Shown here: one piece after another, positions 7,706-16,586 of the stretch
How the letters are laid out: each line of letters begins with the position of its first letter
Position numbering within the stretch: the stretch's first letter is position 1
Source of the DNA: Xenophilus sp. E41
GTDB lineage: Bacteria > Pseudomonadota > Gammaproteobacteria > Burkholderiales > Burkholderiaceae_C
Assembly (NCBI RefSeq): GCF_003671765.1
Contig: NZ_QPIB01000002.1
Coordinates: 1,903-48,434, forward strand
Direction: 5' to 3'
Length of the DNA: 46,532 nt
Translations under genes and position numbers: made by a program
Notes under the pieces: generated by a model
What the model saw: only the letters and a program-made list of their open reading frames with translations
What the model was told of the DNA's origin: nothing
The model's database searches: none

Positions 7706-8062
7706 ATGTCGCGTGCTTCGGATCTTTCGCATATTGCAGGCGGGCTGAGCGAGTCCATCGTGGCGGGGCAACCGTTGTCGCCCCGGGTCTTCGACGGATT
7801 TGCCGTGTCCAGCCACGACGGCCAGCAGCTCTGCGTCGCCAGCGCAGAAGCGCGCCAGGACGCCCTGCACCTTGCGCGGACCTGCCTAAAGCGCCAGTGC
7901 GCCGAGCTAGAACGGTATGCGATGTTCCAGATCGGCCTGAATGCTTCCTCGCGCGTGTGCGCGCTGTGGCGGCCATCGCCATCGCAACGAGCCGATCGCC
8001 TGGCCATGGAAGCGCACCTCGGCCTGATGATGGAACTTCTGAGCGGCGGAAGGTCGCGATGA
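7706..8062 (+). CDS. Small unknown protein upstream of sctV
   Basis: A 118-residue soluble protein (MSRASDLSHIAGGLSESIVA..., ending LGLMMELLSGGRSR) that I do not recognise. The frame is open further upstream, but ATG 7706 is the first start giving a protein-like N-terminus. Its stop overlaps the sctV start (ATGA), so it is almost certainly the first gene of the sctV-D-N-O operon. In Hrp1 clusters this place is held by hrpJ (SctW gatekeeper, about 350 residues); no such domain is visible. A chaperone or small regulator would fit by size and position, without direct evidence. The 7437-7705 spacer between this gene and the divergent sigma gene must hold both promoters. Confidence 0.6.
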   Translation: MSRASDLSHIAGGLSESIVAGQPLSPRVFDGFAVSSHDGQQLCVASAEARQDALHLARTCLKRQCAELERYAMFQIGLNASSRVCALWRPSPSQRADRLAMEAHLGLMMELLSGGRSR

Positions 8063-10068
8063 GCGCAGCGCCCGCCGATACCTCGATGCTCCAGCATCTG
8101 TGGAGCAAGGGCAGTCGCGCCGAAGTGGCGACCGCCGGTATCGTGATGGCCATCGTGATCGCAATGATCCTGCCGCTGCCGGTGTGGCTGCTGGACACCC
8201 TGCTGGCGATCAACATCAGCGCCTCCGCGCTGCTGATCGTACTGGTGATCCAGGTCAAGGACATCATCGGGCTGAGCACCTTTCCAACGCTGGTGCTGAT
8301 TACCACGCTGATGCGCCTGGCGCTGGAGGTCGCGAGCACACGGCTCATTCTTCTCGAAGGCTATGCCGGCCACATCATCGAAGCCTTTGCCCAGGTCGTC
8401 GTCGGCGGCAACATCGTGGTGGGCTTTGTCGTTTTTCTCATCCTGACCCTCGTGCAGTTCATCGTCATCACCAAGGGGTCGGAGCGCGTCGCCGAAGTCG
8501 GCGCGCGCTTCACCCTTGACGCGATGCCAGGCAAGCAGATGGCCATCGACATGGAGCTTCGCGCGAACACGATCACGCCGGAGCAGGCGCGCGAGCAGCG
8601 CGCCATGCTTGCACAGGAGAGCCAATTTTTCGGCGCGATGGACGGCGCAATGAAATTCGTCAAGGGCGACGCGATCGCCGGCATCGTGATCATGCTGGTC
8701 AACCTCATCGGCGGTCTCGGAGTGGGCATCCTTCAACGGGGCATGTCGGCGTCCGAAGCGATGCACACGTACTCCATGCTGACCATCGGAGACGGCCTGG
8801 TCACACAGGTGCCGGCCTTGCTGACTTCGCTCACGGCAGGGCTGCTGGTCACCAAGACAGGCGGTGTGGGCGAGAACGCGTCGAATCTGGGGCACAAGCT
8901 GGCCGACCAGCTGGCGGCGCAACCCAAAGCCTGGGTCACAGCCAGTGCGCTCATTGGCACCCTCGGGCTGATTCCCGGCATGCCGCTCATCGTTTTTGCC
9001 GCGGTGGCCGCATTTGCGCTGGGTTTTGGGCTGCACCTCATCCAGGGCAAGCGAACCGCCGCACGCGCAGAGTTGTCTGCGCGTCGCGGTTTGCTGCAAG
9101 ACGTGCGCGAGTTCGAACTGGTGTCGCCGCTCAGCCTTCGGATCTCTGCGCGGCTGCGCGATCACTCCGACAAACTTCGCCTGATCAACGCCACACGCAG
9201 CGTGCGAAACGCCATCGTGGTCAGCTATGGAATGATGCTGCCGCAGCTGGATATCGAGCCGATGGCAAGCGATACATCGTTCGATGTCGCACTTTGCCAG
9301 AACGACGTTGCACTCGTGCAGCTTCGCGTTCCTCAAGAAGCGTCCATGCCGCCCGAATGGTGGGCCAGCTACGAATTGCAGATGCGCGAGGCACTGCTGC
9401 GGGCGGCGCCCCGGACCTTCGGCGTGCAAGAGGCGCAGCACCTTTTTGACTGGATTGCCAAATTGCACCCTCAGCTGCACAAGGAACTCGAGCGCGTGGT
9501 TCCGGTGGGCCGGTTCGCCGAGATCGTGCAAAGGCTGATCTCCGAACAGATCAGCGTGCGCAACCTCAAACTCATCGCACAAGCACTGGTCGAAGCGGGG
9601 CCGCGCGAGCGCGATCCCGCGCTTCTCGCCGAGCAGGTGCGCCAGGCCTTGAGCCGGGAGATCTGCGCCGCTTACGCCGAGCATGGCGTCTTGTCGGCCT
9701 TCATGCTGGAGACGGAACTGGAAGACGCCATTCGCGATGCCATCCGCCCCACGTCGCACGGACAACTGCTCACATTCGACAGCGATCGCGCCGAGCCGAT
9801 TCTGAACCAGATGGAGGCGCTTCTTCGCAACGCTCGGCTGCCCGCCCCCGTGCTGCTGTGCAGCGAGGACATCAGGCCGTTCGTACGGCGGATTTTTTCC
9901 GCCCGGTTCTTCCTCGTGCCGGTGCTCGCCCTCGGCGAAGCGACGGCGCACTGCAGATTCGAGATCAAGGGCGTTCTCGAACTTCACCCACAGCGCCGGG
10001 CGCAAGTGTTGACCGCGGAAGAGCCGGCCATGCACGCGACCACTGCCGCCTCGACAAGCCATGGCTGA
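8059..10068 (+). CDS. sctV: T3SS export gate protein SctV (HrcV/YscV)
   Basis: A 669-residue member of the FlhA/SctV family. The N-terminal half carries about eight transmembrane helices with the conserved FHIPEP-type cytoplasmic loop (GSERVAEVGARFTLDAMPGK, residues about 152-171). The C-terminal half is the soluble domain that forms the nonameric ring docking chaperone-effector complexes. Length is close to that of other SctV proteins and no key block is missing. ATG 8059 overlaps the preceding stop; sctD begins 8 nt before the end of this gene. This is one of the fully intact parts of an otherwise incomplete T3SS. Confidence 0.95.
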   Translation: MSAAPADTSMLQHLWSKGSRAEVATAGIVMAIVIAMILPLPVWLLDTLLAINISASALLIVLVIQVKDIIGLSTFPTLVLITTLMRLALEVASTRLILLEGYAGHIIEAFAQVVVGGNIVVGFVVFLILTLVQFIVITKGSERVAEVGARFTLDAMPGKQMAIDMELRANTITPEQAREQRAMLAQESQFFGAMDGAMKFVKGDAIAGIVIMLVNLIGGLGVGILQRGMSASEAMHTYSMLTIGDGLVTQVPALLTSLTAGLLVTKTGGVGENASNLGHKLADQLAAQPKAWVTASALIGTLGLIPGMPLIVFAAVAAFALGFGLHLIQGKRTAARAELSARRGLLQDVREFELVSPLSLRISARLRDHSDKLRLINATRSVRNAIVVSYGMMLPQLDIEPMASDTSFDVALCQNDVALVQLRVPQEASMPPEWWASYELQMREALLRAAPRTFGVQEAQHLFDWIAKLHPQLHKELERVVPVGRFAEIVQRLISEQISVRNLKLIAQALVEAGPRERDPALLAEQVRQALSREICAAYAEHGVLSAFMLETELEDAIRDAIRPTSHGQLLTFDSDRAEPILNQMEALLRNARLPAPVLLCSEDIRPFVRRIFSARFFLVPVLALGEATAHCRFEIKGVLELHPQRRAQVLTAEEPAMHATTAASTSHG

Positions 10069-11092
10069 GCCCGCCGACGAACCACTGGAACTGCGCGTGC
10101 TGACCGGCCTGCACCGCGGGGCGGCACTGTTTCTTGTCGACGACGAATTCTTTCTCGGCAGTGATCCCGCCTGCGCCGTGGTGCTGCTTGACGCCGGCAT
10201 CGCAGAGCGGCACCTGCGCATCAGCCGCCACGGGGAGGCCTGGGTCGTCGAGCCGTGCAACGGCGCGAGCACCTTCTGCCCGGGCGTGGCAACAGCGGGC
10301 GGCGCTCTGCCGATCGACAGCACGAGACGCGTGCGGGTGGGCGACGTCTGGATTGGCTTTGCACGGCTCGAGGACCCCTGGCCCGATGCCGCCGAGCTGG
10401 CGCTGCTGCAGCAGAGCGCAGAGCAGGTCAACACCGTTGCCGGCAATCCCGCCAGCGGGGATCACGCGCCACGGCAGTCCCGGCGCAGGCGCATCAACAA
10501 ATGGATCGCCGTGCTGGGGACAGCGGCCGTCCTTTTCTTTGCAACGTGGCTGCTGGGGCGTGGCAAGCATTTTTCCACCGCGCCGACCTCCCCGGGGCAG
10601 GCTGCAGGGGCTGCCCCTGCCGCACCGGCTCCCAATGCGTTTGCTTCGCACAGCGAAACTGCCACGCACTCCAATATGACCACCGCGGCGCCTCCCGGGG
10701 CGCAAGCCGGGCCGGAGCAGATGCGGGTCGCCGTGGCCGGCGTGCTTGGGCAATACGGACTGGACCACGCCGTGAAAATCGACGCAGAGCCTGGACGATT
10801 GAATTTGCATGCCGTCCTATCGCCTCGTGACGTGCCGCGCTTTGAAAAGAGCCTGCTGCTCATCCAGCGGCGTTTCGGAGAAAACACGCGCATCGATGCC
10901 ACAGTAGCTCCAGTGGAGTCCGCGCTCCCCTTCCGAGTGCGGCAAATCCTGCTGGGTGGCGATTCCCGCATCATCCTGTCCGACGGGCGATCCATGTATG
11001 AGGGCGACCAATTGGACGGCGTGAAACTGGTATCGATCCGTGCGGGAACATTGGTATTCACCGGGCGAAGCAAAATCGAGGTGCCGTGGTAG
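10061..11092 (+). CDS. sctD: T3SS inner-membrane ring protein SctD (HrpQ/YscD-like)
   Basis: A 343-residue single-pass protein. Residues about 10-105 form an FHA-like cytoplasmic domain (ELRVLTGLHRGAALFLVDDE, LGSDPACAVVLLDAGIAERH), residues about 148-165 a transmembrane helix after a basic stretch (RQSRRRRINKW), and the rest a periplasmic part with a BON-like module (LGQYGLDHAVKIDAEPGRLN). This is the layout of SctD, which with SctJ builds the basal-body rings; the partner SctJ is not in the window. The gene sits between sctV and sctN exactly as hrpQ does in Hrp1-type clusters, with overlaps at both ends. Confidence 0.88.
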   Translation: MAEPADEPLELRVLTGLHRGAALFLVDDEFFLGSDPACAVVLLDAGIAERHLRISRHGEAWVVEPCNGASTFCPGVATAGGALPIDSTRRVRVGDVWIGFARLEDPWPDAAELALLQQSAEQVNTVAGNPASGDHAPRQSRRRRINKWIAVLGTAAVLFFATWLLGRGKHFSTAPTSPGQAAGAAPAAPAPNAFASHSETATHSNMTTAAPPGAQAGPEQMRVAVAGVLGQYGLDHAVKIDAEPGRLNLHAVLSPRDVPRFEKSLLLIQRRFGENTRIDATVAPVESALPFRVRQILLGGDSRIILSDGRSMYEGDQLDGVKLVSIRAGTLVFTGRSKIEVPW

Positions 11093-12477
11093 GCCGATCC
11101 GCAATTGCAACGGAATTGGGGCGCCCCGCAGAGCTGGAGGTCGCCGCGCAGCGGGTGCAGTCGCTTGCGCTCGACCGGATCGGCCGCCTGACGCCTGTGG
11201 CTGTCATTGGCAAGGTGCGCAAGGTGCTGGGCACCCTGATCGAGGGGACTGTACCCAACGCCAGCGTCGGCGAGCAGTGCGAGATCTTCCATCCCGCGCG
11301 GCCACAGGAAGGCATCCGTTGCGAAGTCGTTGGGTTCACGGAAGAGTCCGTGCTCTTGTCGCCCCTGGTGGCGATCGAAGGTATCTCAAGCGTCTACCTG
11401 ATCCGCCCCCTGCGCTGCGCACACTCCGTCGTCGTCGGCCCCGCGCTCCTGGGCCGCATCCTCGACGGCTTTGGACAGCCCTTGGATGGGCGCCCACCGC
11501 TGCAGCCGGATGGCAAGTCCGCAAGTGCGCACCTGGTGATGGTGGAGGCGCCGGCGCCCACAGCCCGTCCTCGCATTGTGCAGCCCTTCCCGACGGGCGT
11601 CCGCGCGGTAGATACCCTGCTGAGCCTCGGCGTGGGGCAACGTATCGGGATACTGGCAGCGCCTGGATGCGGCAAGACCACCTTGCTGGCAGCCATGGCG
11701 CGGGGCAGCGAGGTCGATGCCATCGTGCTCGCACTCATCGGCGAGCGTGGGCGAGAGGTTCGGGAGTTCACCGAACACGAGTTTGAAGCGACCTTGCTGA
11801 AAAAGACGGTCATTGTGTGCGCGACGTCGGACCGCACCTCCATCGAGCGCGTGCGCGCGGCATTCACGGCCATGGCAGTGGCCGAGGGCCTGCGTGACCA
11901 GGGCCTGCGCGTGCTGCTCATGGTGGATTCGCTCACGCGGCTGGCGCGCGCGCAGCGGGAAATCGGCTTGGCCGCAGGCGAACCCCCAGCGCGCGCGGGC
12001 TACCCGCCTTCGGTCTATTCGTTGCTGCCCAGGCTGATCGAACGTGCTGGAAACTTCGAGACGGGGTCCATCACGGCTGCATTCACCATTCTCTCCGATG
12101 GCGAAGTCCGCAGCGACCCCATCAGCGAAGAAGCCATCTCGCTGCTGGACGGGCACATTCTGCTGTCGCGCAAGCTCGCCGAGCAGGGGCATTACCCGGC
12201 CATCGACATACTGGCCAGCATCAGCCGTGTGATGTCCAACATCGTCGGGCGCAAGCACATCAACGCCGCCATGCACGTGCGCGAGATACTGGCGAAGTAC
12301 CGGGAAATCGAGCTGCTCCTGCGGCTGGGCGAATACAAAAAGGGATTGGACCTGGCCATGGATCGGGTCATCGAGCGCCACCCGCACGTCGTGCAGCTCG
12401 TACGCCAAGACACCCGCCAGCCGATTCCCTCGCGCGACGGAATACAACAGTTGCTGGCGATTGCGGAGGCTGCGTGA
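11086..12477 (+). CDS. sctN: T3SS ATPase SctN (HrcN/YscN)
   Basis: The 463-residue ATPase removes chaperones and unfolds substrates at the cytoplasmic face of the injectisome. The Walker A loop AAPGCGKTTL spans about residues 191-200 (Lys197), LIGERGREVREF follows, and the Walker B strand is LLMVDSLTR. The segment SIGxTAAFTILSDG-like and the C-terminal helical domain are present. Length is normal. The start is GTG 11086, overlapping the sctD stop; there is no better start. sctO overlaps its stop. The stator SctL, normally encoded close by, is missing. Confidence 0.95.
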   Translation: MVGRSAIATELGRPAELEVAAQRVQSLALDRIGRLTPVAVIGKVRKVLGTLIEGTVPNASVGEQCEIFHPARPQEGIRCEVVGFTEESVLLSPLVAIEGISSVYLIRPLRCAHSVVVGPALLGRILDGFGQPLDGRPPLQPDGKSASAHLVMVEAPAPTARPRIVQPFPTGVRAVDTLLSLGVGQRIGILAAPGCGKTTLLAAMARGSEVDAIVLALIGERGREVREFTEHEFEATLLKKTVIVCATSDRTSIERVRAAFTAMAVAEGLRDQGLRVLLMVDSLTRLARAQREIGLAAGEPPARAGYPPSVYSLLPRLIERAGNFETGSITAAFTILSDGEVRSDPISEEAISLLDGHILLSRKLAEQGHYPAIDILASISRVMSNIVGRKHINAAMHVREILAKYREIELLLRLGEYKKGLDLAMDRVIERHPHVVQLVRQDTRQPIPSRDGIQQLLAIAEAA

Positions 12478-12950
12478 TATCACCACGCTTCGCAGTCGCG
12501 CGGCACGATGTGCCTGCAGAGCCCGGCGCACCCGACGAAGTGGTAGCGCAACTGGTGCAAGTGCAGACACTTCAGCGGCGCCGAAAACTGCTGGCCACCA
12601 TCGAGCTGGCATGCGCGCGCAGCGTCATGCAGGCGTGCGAGCAGCGCCTGCAACAGGCGCGGGAGGCATTGACCGTGAACGAGGAGAGCGCCGCAATCCA
12701 GCGCGCACATCAACTGCGCGAGCTGACCAACACCCAGCGCAGCGCACAAGACGTGGCGCGCTGGCGGCGATCAGACGTGGCCAGGATCAACGGTCTGATG
12801 GAGCACCGGCGCGCCCTGGACACGGCGACCGATGCACTGGCCAAGGCCAACGCGGACGTGGCGCAGCGCCGTCGTCACCAGCGGCGGCTCGAAATCATCG
12901 ACGAGAAATACGCGGCCATGCTCGAACAGCTACTCGACAGCACATGCTGA
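12474..12950 (+). CDS. sctO: T3SS stalk protein SctO (HrpO/YscO)
   Basis: A 158-residue, highly charged alpha-helical protein with an almost continuous coiled coil (RRRKLLATIELACARSVMQA through RRRHQRRLEIIDEKYAAMLE). That is typical of SctO, the central stalk linking SctN to SctV. The start is GTG 12474 overlapping the sctN TGA. In related clusters sctP and full sctQ would follow; here the T3SS genes simply end, and 147 bp later comes the stop of an unrelated minus-strand gene. Sequence conservation of SctO is low, so the call rests on size, coiled coil and position. Confidence 0.82.
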   Translation: MISPRFAVARHDVPAEPGAPDEVVAQLVQVQTLQRRRKLLATIELACARSVMQACEQRLQQAREALTVNEESAAIQRAHQLRELTNTQRSAQDVARWRRSDVARINGLMEHRRALDTATDALAKANADVAQRRRHQRRLEIIDEKYAAMLEQLLDSTC

Positions 12951-13097
12951 GGCAGCGCCAGCGCCAGCGCCGTGGACGGCGCGAAGCGCTGCCTATGCCT
13001 CCACGGTCCGCCGCGATGAATGACCCTCGAGCGAGCGCACGCGCCTCTTAGTCATCGTGTTCGCCGCAGCACTTCAGCTTGTTGAGAATATCGCGCG

Positions 13098-14060
13098 TCA
13101 GTCCGCGACCAGCTTTTGCTGCGCCACCACCTTCTTGTAGACCTCGTACTCCGCCTTGATCTGTGCCGCGAACTGCTCGGGCGTATTGCCCACGACCAGC
13201 GAGCCTGTGTCCTCGATGCGCTTGCGCACGGCCGGGTCTTGCAGAGCCTGTTTGACGCCGGCGCTGATCTTGTCCACCACCTCCTTGGGCAATCCTTTGG
13301 GCCCATAGATGCCGTAGTACGCCATGCGGTTCACCGGCTCGAGCCCCACCTCCTTGAAGGTGGGCACGTTGGGCAGTTGCGCCAAGCGCTGCGGCGCGGC
13401 GACCACGATAGGCACCAGGCGGCCGTCCTTGATGAAAGGCAGCGCCGAAGGAAGGTTGTCAAAAATCATCGGCACCTGGCCAGCCACCGCGTCGTTCAAC
13501 GCGGGGCCTGCGCCGCGGTAGGGCACATGCGTGAGGAAGATGCCCGAGAGGCTCTTGTACAGCTCCATTTGCAGGTGGCCGATGCCGCCCGTGCCCGATG
13601 TCGCAAATGAATATTTGCCCGGTGCACTCTTCACCAGATCGATGAACGCCTTGTAGTCCTTGGCCGGGAAAGCCGGATGCACCGCCAGCACGTTGGGCGT
13701 GGCCGCGATGTTGATGATGGGCGTGAAGTCCGTCACCGGGTTGTAAGGCACCTTGGGGTTGATCGCCGGGTTCGCCGCCGTGGTGGACACCGTGGCCACG
13801 CCCAGCGAATAGCCATCGGGCGCGGCACGTGCCGTTTCGGTCGCACCGACCACCCCACCGGCGCCGGCCTTGTTCTCGACCACCACCGGCTGTCCGAGTA
13901 TTCTGCCCAGTGGCTCGGCAATCACGCGGGCCACGATGTCGGTGGTGCCGCCCGGTGCGAATGGCACCTGGAGCTTGATCGGCCTGTTGGGGAATTCCTG
14001 GGCCAGCGCACAGTTGCCGATTGCAAGCAGGCTCAAAGCGAGCACAGCGCGTCGTTTCAT
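13098..14060 (-). CDS. Tripartite tricarboxylate transporter substrate-binding protein (Bug/TctC family)
   Basis: A 320-residue periplasmic binding protein. The signal peptide is residues 1-20 ([20 protein letters not shown]), followed by the family motifs [34 protein letters not shown] and [20 protein letters not shown]. Such proteins bind carboxylates or other small organic acids; the large Bug expansions are typical of Bordetella and Comamonadaceae, and most ligands are unknown. No TctA/TctB membrane genes lie next to it, as is usual for orphan Bug genes. The start is supported by GGGAG upstream. An 11-bp perfect dyad lies about 40 nt upstream of the ATG. Confidence 0.9.
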   Translation of the reverse strand: MKRRAVLALSLLAIGNCALAQEFPNRPIKLQVPFAPGGTTDIVARVIAEPLGRILGQPVVVENKAGAGGVVGATETARAAPDGYSLGVATVSTTAANPAINPKVPYNPVTDFTPIINIAATPNVLAVHPAFPAKDYKAFIDLVKSAPGKYSFATSGTGGIGHLQMELYKSLSGIFLTHVPYRGAGPALNDAVAGQVPMIFDNLPSALPFIKDGRLVPIVVAAPQRLAQLPNVPTFKEVGLEPVNRMAYYGIYGPKGLPKEVVDKISAGVKQALQDPAVRKRIEDTGSLVVGNTPEQFAAQIKAEYEVYKKVVAQQKLVAD

Positions 14061-14100
14061 TTTCTTGTCTCCCTGGGCTTGTTGACTGTATGGCGCGAAA

Positions 14101-14128
14101 TGGGCAACAGCGTTATTGCTGTTGCCCA
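14101..14128. promoter_or_regulatory. Perfect 11-bp dyad in the leader of the TctC-type gene
   Basis: TGGGCAACAGC (14101-14111) and its exact reverse complement (14118-14128) flank a 6-nt spacer, 40-68 nt upstream of the ATG at 14060. It could be an operator or an RNA hairpin in the 5' leader. No T-run follows, so it is not a classical terminator. Confidence 0.6.
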
Positions 14129-14556
14129 GTCGGGCATTAGGCCAGCGGCGTCCGCGGAAAACGTGCGAACAAGTACTCGAAATATTCGTAAATTGGACCA
14201 GAGCGCGATCGGTGGACGCCACGAAGCGCCATGAGCGCTGTCCACGTACGGCCGGTTCGGTCGCTTTCGACCAAGCGGCAGGCCCCAGGCAATGAGTAAG
14301 ACGGTGAGCCGCAAGCGCGAAGTCTGCGCTTTTTTTGTACGCATTCTTCGCGCGTCACGGCCCTTCGGCTTTTGTCGCAGCCGGCTCACCTCTGCCCGCG
14401 GCAACGGCTGCGCCGGCGCGGGCTGAGCATCTGGTGGCCCTCGCCGGCACGGCACACCCACGTTGCCCGACAGCTTCAGCGAACGAGCCCCGGCCGCCAC
14501 TGACTGGCCGCCCTCGATCGCCTGTTCGATCGCCGTGCCTTGAAAGCATGGGTGAG
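14129..14556. other. Gene-free spacer between the TctC-type gene and bufC
   Basis: About 430 bp without a supportable gene; the frames that are open are antisense artefacts of GC-rich sequence. It must contain the promoter of the TctC-type gene (minus strand). The only structured feature I see is the hairpin with T-run at 14313-14337. Confidence 0.5.
14313..14337 (+). terminator. Weak Rho-independent terminator-like hairpin
   Basis: AAGCGC (14313-14318), 7-nt loop, GCGCTT (14326-14331), then a run of T to 14336. The stem is only 6 bp. No plus-strand gene is visible upstream that would need it, so it may be fortuitous or a remnant. Confidence 0.35.
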
Positions 14557-15330
14557 TCAGTCGAGCGTTACCTTGGCCAGCAGGTCTTCGCTGACCCACT
14601 GATGAAGCCATCGCCCAAGCTTTGCAATCGCCTGTGCATCGGTGGTCTGTTGGGCCAGTGCTGCACACAGGTCCGAGAAACGGACCCCATCGTCAAGATC
14701 GACCAGCGCAGCCGCCTCCTGGGCGTCGACGCTTCGAAAGTGCGGGTTGTGACCACGCCGCCACACCAGCACCTTCTGTGGACTCGCCAAGGACACAGTC
14801 TCTGGCGGGGCTTCGTTGCGATCGAGCGCAAGCCACAGCGCCAAGGTGTTGAAGCGCTGCTCCAGCAATCGCCACGTTGGCACCAGCATGAAGCCGGCCC
14901 GCGACCAGTCCTCAGACTTCACCTCGGCCAATTGGTCGCTGGACACGACAGCGCTATCGGGACCATCGAATGCCCTGCGCAAGGCCCAGTCCATGCACGC
15001 AAGTTCGGCACAGGCTGGATGTTCGATCGCAGTGGCGGCGATCCAATCCGCGAAACCCTCCCCGTACTCGTTGATGCTGCGGTTGACCGAGACATGCGTC
15101 GTGATGTAGTTCAAAGCGAGGCTGTCGAATCTGTCCTGGCCGAGCCACTGAACGGTATGTCCATAGCTGTCTCTCAGCGCGGCAAGCAGGCGCAGGACAT
15201 ATCCCTCACGATAGATGGCTAGCCGACGTCTGATGCCGATGCCGCCCTTACGCAGCATGTTGGCAATCTCCATGTCGCCGTGCAGAAGATATTCCTGCAG
15301 TGCACTTTGCGTTGAGTGAAGAGAACTCAT
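14557..15330 (-). CDS. bufC: DUF2063-family bufferin maturation partner (BufC/MbnC-like)
   Basis: A 257-residue soluble protein whose N-terminal helical part ([40 protein letters not shown]) matches DUF2063, the partner subunit that brings precursor peptides to the DUF692 enzyme in MbnBC and BufBC pairs. The start at 15330 overlaps the bufB stop (ATGA), so the two are translationally coupled. The C-terminal half contains the variable winged-helix-like domain seen in this family. It is the last gene of the bufA-bufB-bufC operon. The family call is firm; the symbol rests on operon context. Confidence 0.85.
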   Translation of the reverse strand: MSSLHSTQSALQEYLLHGDMEIANMLRKGGIGIRRRLAIYREGYVLRLLAALRDSYGHTVQWLGQDRFDSLALNYITTHVSVNRSINEYGEGFADWIAATAIEHPACAELACMDWALRRAFDGPDSAVVSSDQLAEVKSEDWSRAGFMLVPTWRLLEQRFNTLALWLALDRNEAPPETVSLASPQKVLVWRRGHNPHFRSVDAQEAAALVDLDDGVRFSDLCAALAQQTTDAQAIAKLGRWLHQWVSEDLLAKVTLD

Positions 15331-16166
15331 GCAGCTGCCACTGGCGCACTGGCGGCTATTTGACGCGCAACGTCGAGTTCGGCGACGAGTTCGGCCAGAG
15401 GTGGAATGTGGTCGTCGCGCTCGATCATCGTGGCGACGGGGCCGAAGCGCTCTAGCGCCGCAGCATACAGCGCCCAAACCGGATCGCTCACTGCTGCGTC
15501 ATGGGTGTCGACAAGATGGTCGCCGTGAGACGTGTGCCCGGCGAGATGGAACTGACGCACGCGGTCGTCGGGCACCGCACGCAGATAGTCCATCGGATCA
15601 TGGCCATGATTGACTGCGCTGACATAGATGTTGTTGAGATCCAGCAAGATCAGGCAATCGGCCGATTCGGAGACTTCTCGAAGGAAGTCCCATTCGTTCA
15701 TCGTCGAGTCAGTGTACTCGAGGTAACTAGAGACGTTTTCGAGAAGGATGCGCTCACCGAGCGCCTCCTGTGCGCGCAGAACATTCCGGACCACGACGCT
15801 CAACGCCTCTTCGGTGTAGGGTAGCGGCAACAGATCGTGTGTATTGCGACCGTGCACGCCCGTAAAGCAAAGGTGGTCGGAAATCCACATCGGATCGACG
15901 CGATCAGCGAGCTGGCGCAGGCGCCGGAGGTAAGCGGGGTCCGGCCCGTCGAAGCTGCCAAGGGACATTGACACGCCGTGCATCGCCATGGGGTAGCGCT
16001 GGCGTATCGCGTCGAGCATGGCCAGCGGTTTGCCCCCCGGCACCAGGTAATTGTCTGAGATGACCTCGAGCCAGTCGACCCGCTGCGCCTCAGAAAGGAA
16101 TTCACTGTAGTGCGCGGTTCGCAGACCGAGGCCAAACCCAGCGTTGCATGGTGCCTGCGGGGACAC
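15327..16166 (-). CDS. bufB: DUF692 multinuclear iron oxygenase-type enzyme (BufB/MbnB-like)
   Basis: A 279-residue TIM-barrel protein of the MNIO (DUF692) family, which modifies cysteines of a precursor peptide into metal-binding heterocycles using iron. Metal-ligand blocks visible in order are [69 protein letters not shown] and VDTHDAAV. The GTG at 16166 gives the family's normal N-terminus ([14 protein letters not shown]) and lies 8 bp after the bufA stop; longer starts would run into bufA. With BufC it should process the cysteines of the BufA peptide encoded just upstream. Confidence 0.9.
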   Translation of the reverse strand: MSPQAPCNAGFGLGLRTAHYSEFLSEAQRVDWLEVISDNYLVPGGKPLAMLDAIRQRYPMAMHGVSMSLGSFDGPDPAYLRRLRQLADRVDPMWISDHLCFTGVHGRNTHDLLPLPYTEEALSVVVRNVLRAQEALGERILLENVSSYLEYTDSTMNEWDFLREVSESADCLILLDLNNIYVSAVNHGHDPMDYLRAVPDDRVRQFHLAGHTSHGDHLVDTHDAAVSDPVWALYAAALERFGPVATMIERDDHIPPLAELVAELDVARQIAASAPVAAA

Positions 16167-16174
16167 GCGGGCAC

Positions 16175-16465
16175 CTACTTCTTGATCGTCAAGTCGCCAA
16201 TGGTGCCTCCATTTGACAGGCACTGGCCGGCTTCCATGCCCTTGAAGCTGTGCCCCTTGCAGGCGTTCTGGCCTTTGCAGGCGTTCTCGGTCGTCTTGCA
16301 ATCGGCCATGCCCTTGCATTCGTGCACGCCATAGCAGTGAACCTTGTCGCTGGCAGCAATGGCTAGGCCGTTGCTGCCTGCCGGCGGCTGGGCGGCAATG
16401 GCCGAGAGGGAGAACATGGCGGCCGCAGCAGCCAGGGAAGCAGCAGAAGTCTTGGAAGGATTCAT
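16175..16465 (-). CDS. bufA: Six-cysteine bufferin precursor (BufA2-like copper-binding RiPP)
   Basis: A 96-residue precursor with a signal peptide (residues 1-25, ending SAIAA) and a mature core holding six cysteines at 44, 50, 56, 63, 69 and 82 in [15 protein letters not shown] and [11 protein letters not shown] contexts. This spacing is that of the six-Cys bufferins, periplasmic peptides whose cysteines are converted by the BufBC enzymes and which sequester copper. The start ATG 16465 is chosen because it gives a clean signal peptide; the longer frame is polar. First gene of the operon, with an ECF-type promoter about 95 bp upstream of the ATG. Confidence 0.88.
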   Translation of the reverse strand: MNPSKTSAASLAAAAAMFSLSAIAAQPPAGSNGLAIAASDKVHCYGVHECKGMADCKTTENACKGQNACKGHSFKGMEAGQCLSNGGTIGDLTIKK

Positions 16466-16558
16466 GGTTGTTGCTTTCTCTAAGAACAATGTTGTGTGAC
16501 AGCAGATTTGCATCCGGACCTTTGGGCCGTCATCGAGTTGCGAGTAGGACCCAACCAA

Positions 16559-16586
16559 TATTCGATATCGGTCCGCTGGGGGTTAC
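16559..16586 (-). promoter_or_regulatory. ECF sigma (SigF-type) promoter of bufABC
   Basis: On the minus strand GTAACC (16586-16581), exactly 16 bp, then CGAATA (16564-16559). This GTAAC...CGAA form is typical of ECF-dependent promoters and resembles the SigF promoters known to drive bufferin genes in Caulobacter. The expected leader before the bufA ATG at 16465 is about 85 nt. The cognate sigma/anti-sigma pair is not in the window. Confidence 0.65.

Noticed and set aside
7399-10446. A 1015-codon minus-strand frame opposite sctV
   Set aside because: It is the complement of an intact sctV/sctD region with strong T3SS homology; long antisense frames are expected at this GC content and the product is His/Gln/Arg-rich noise.
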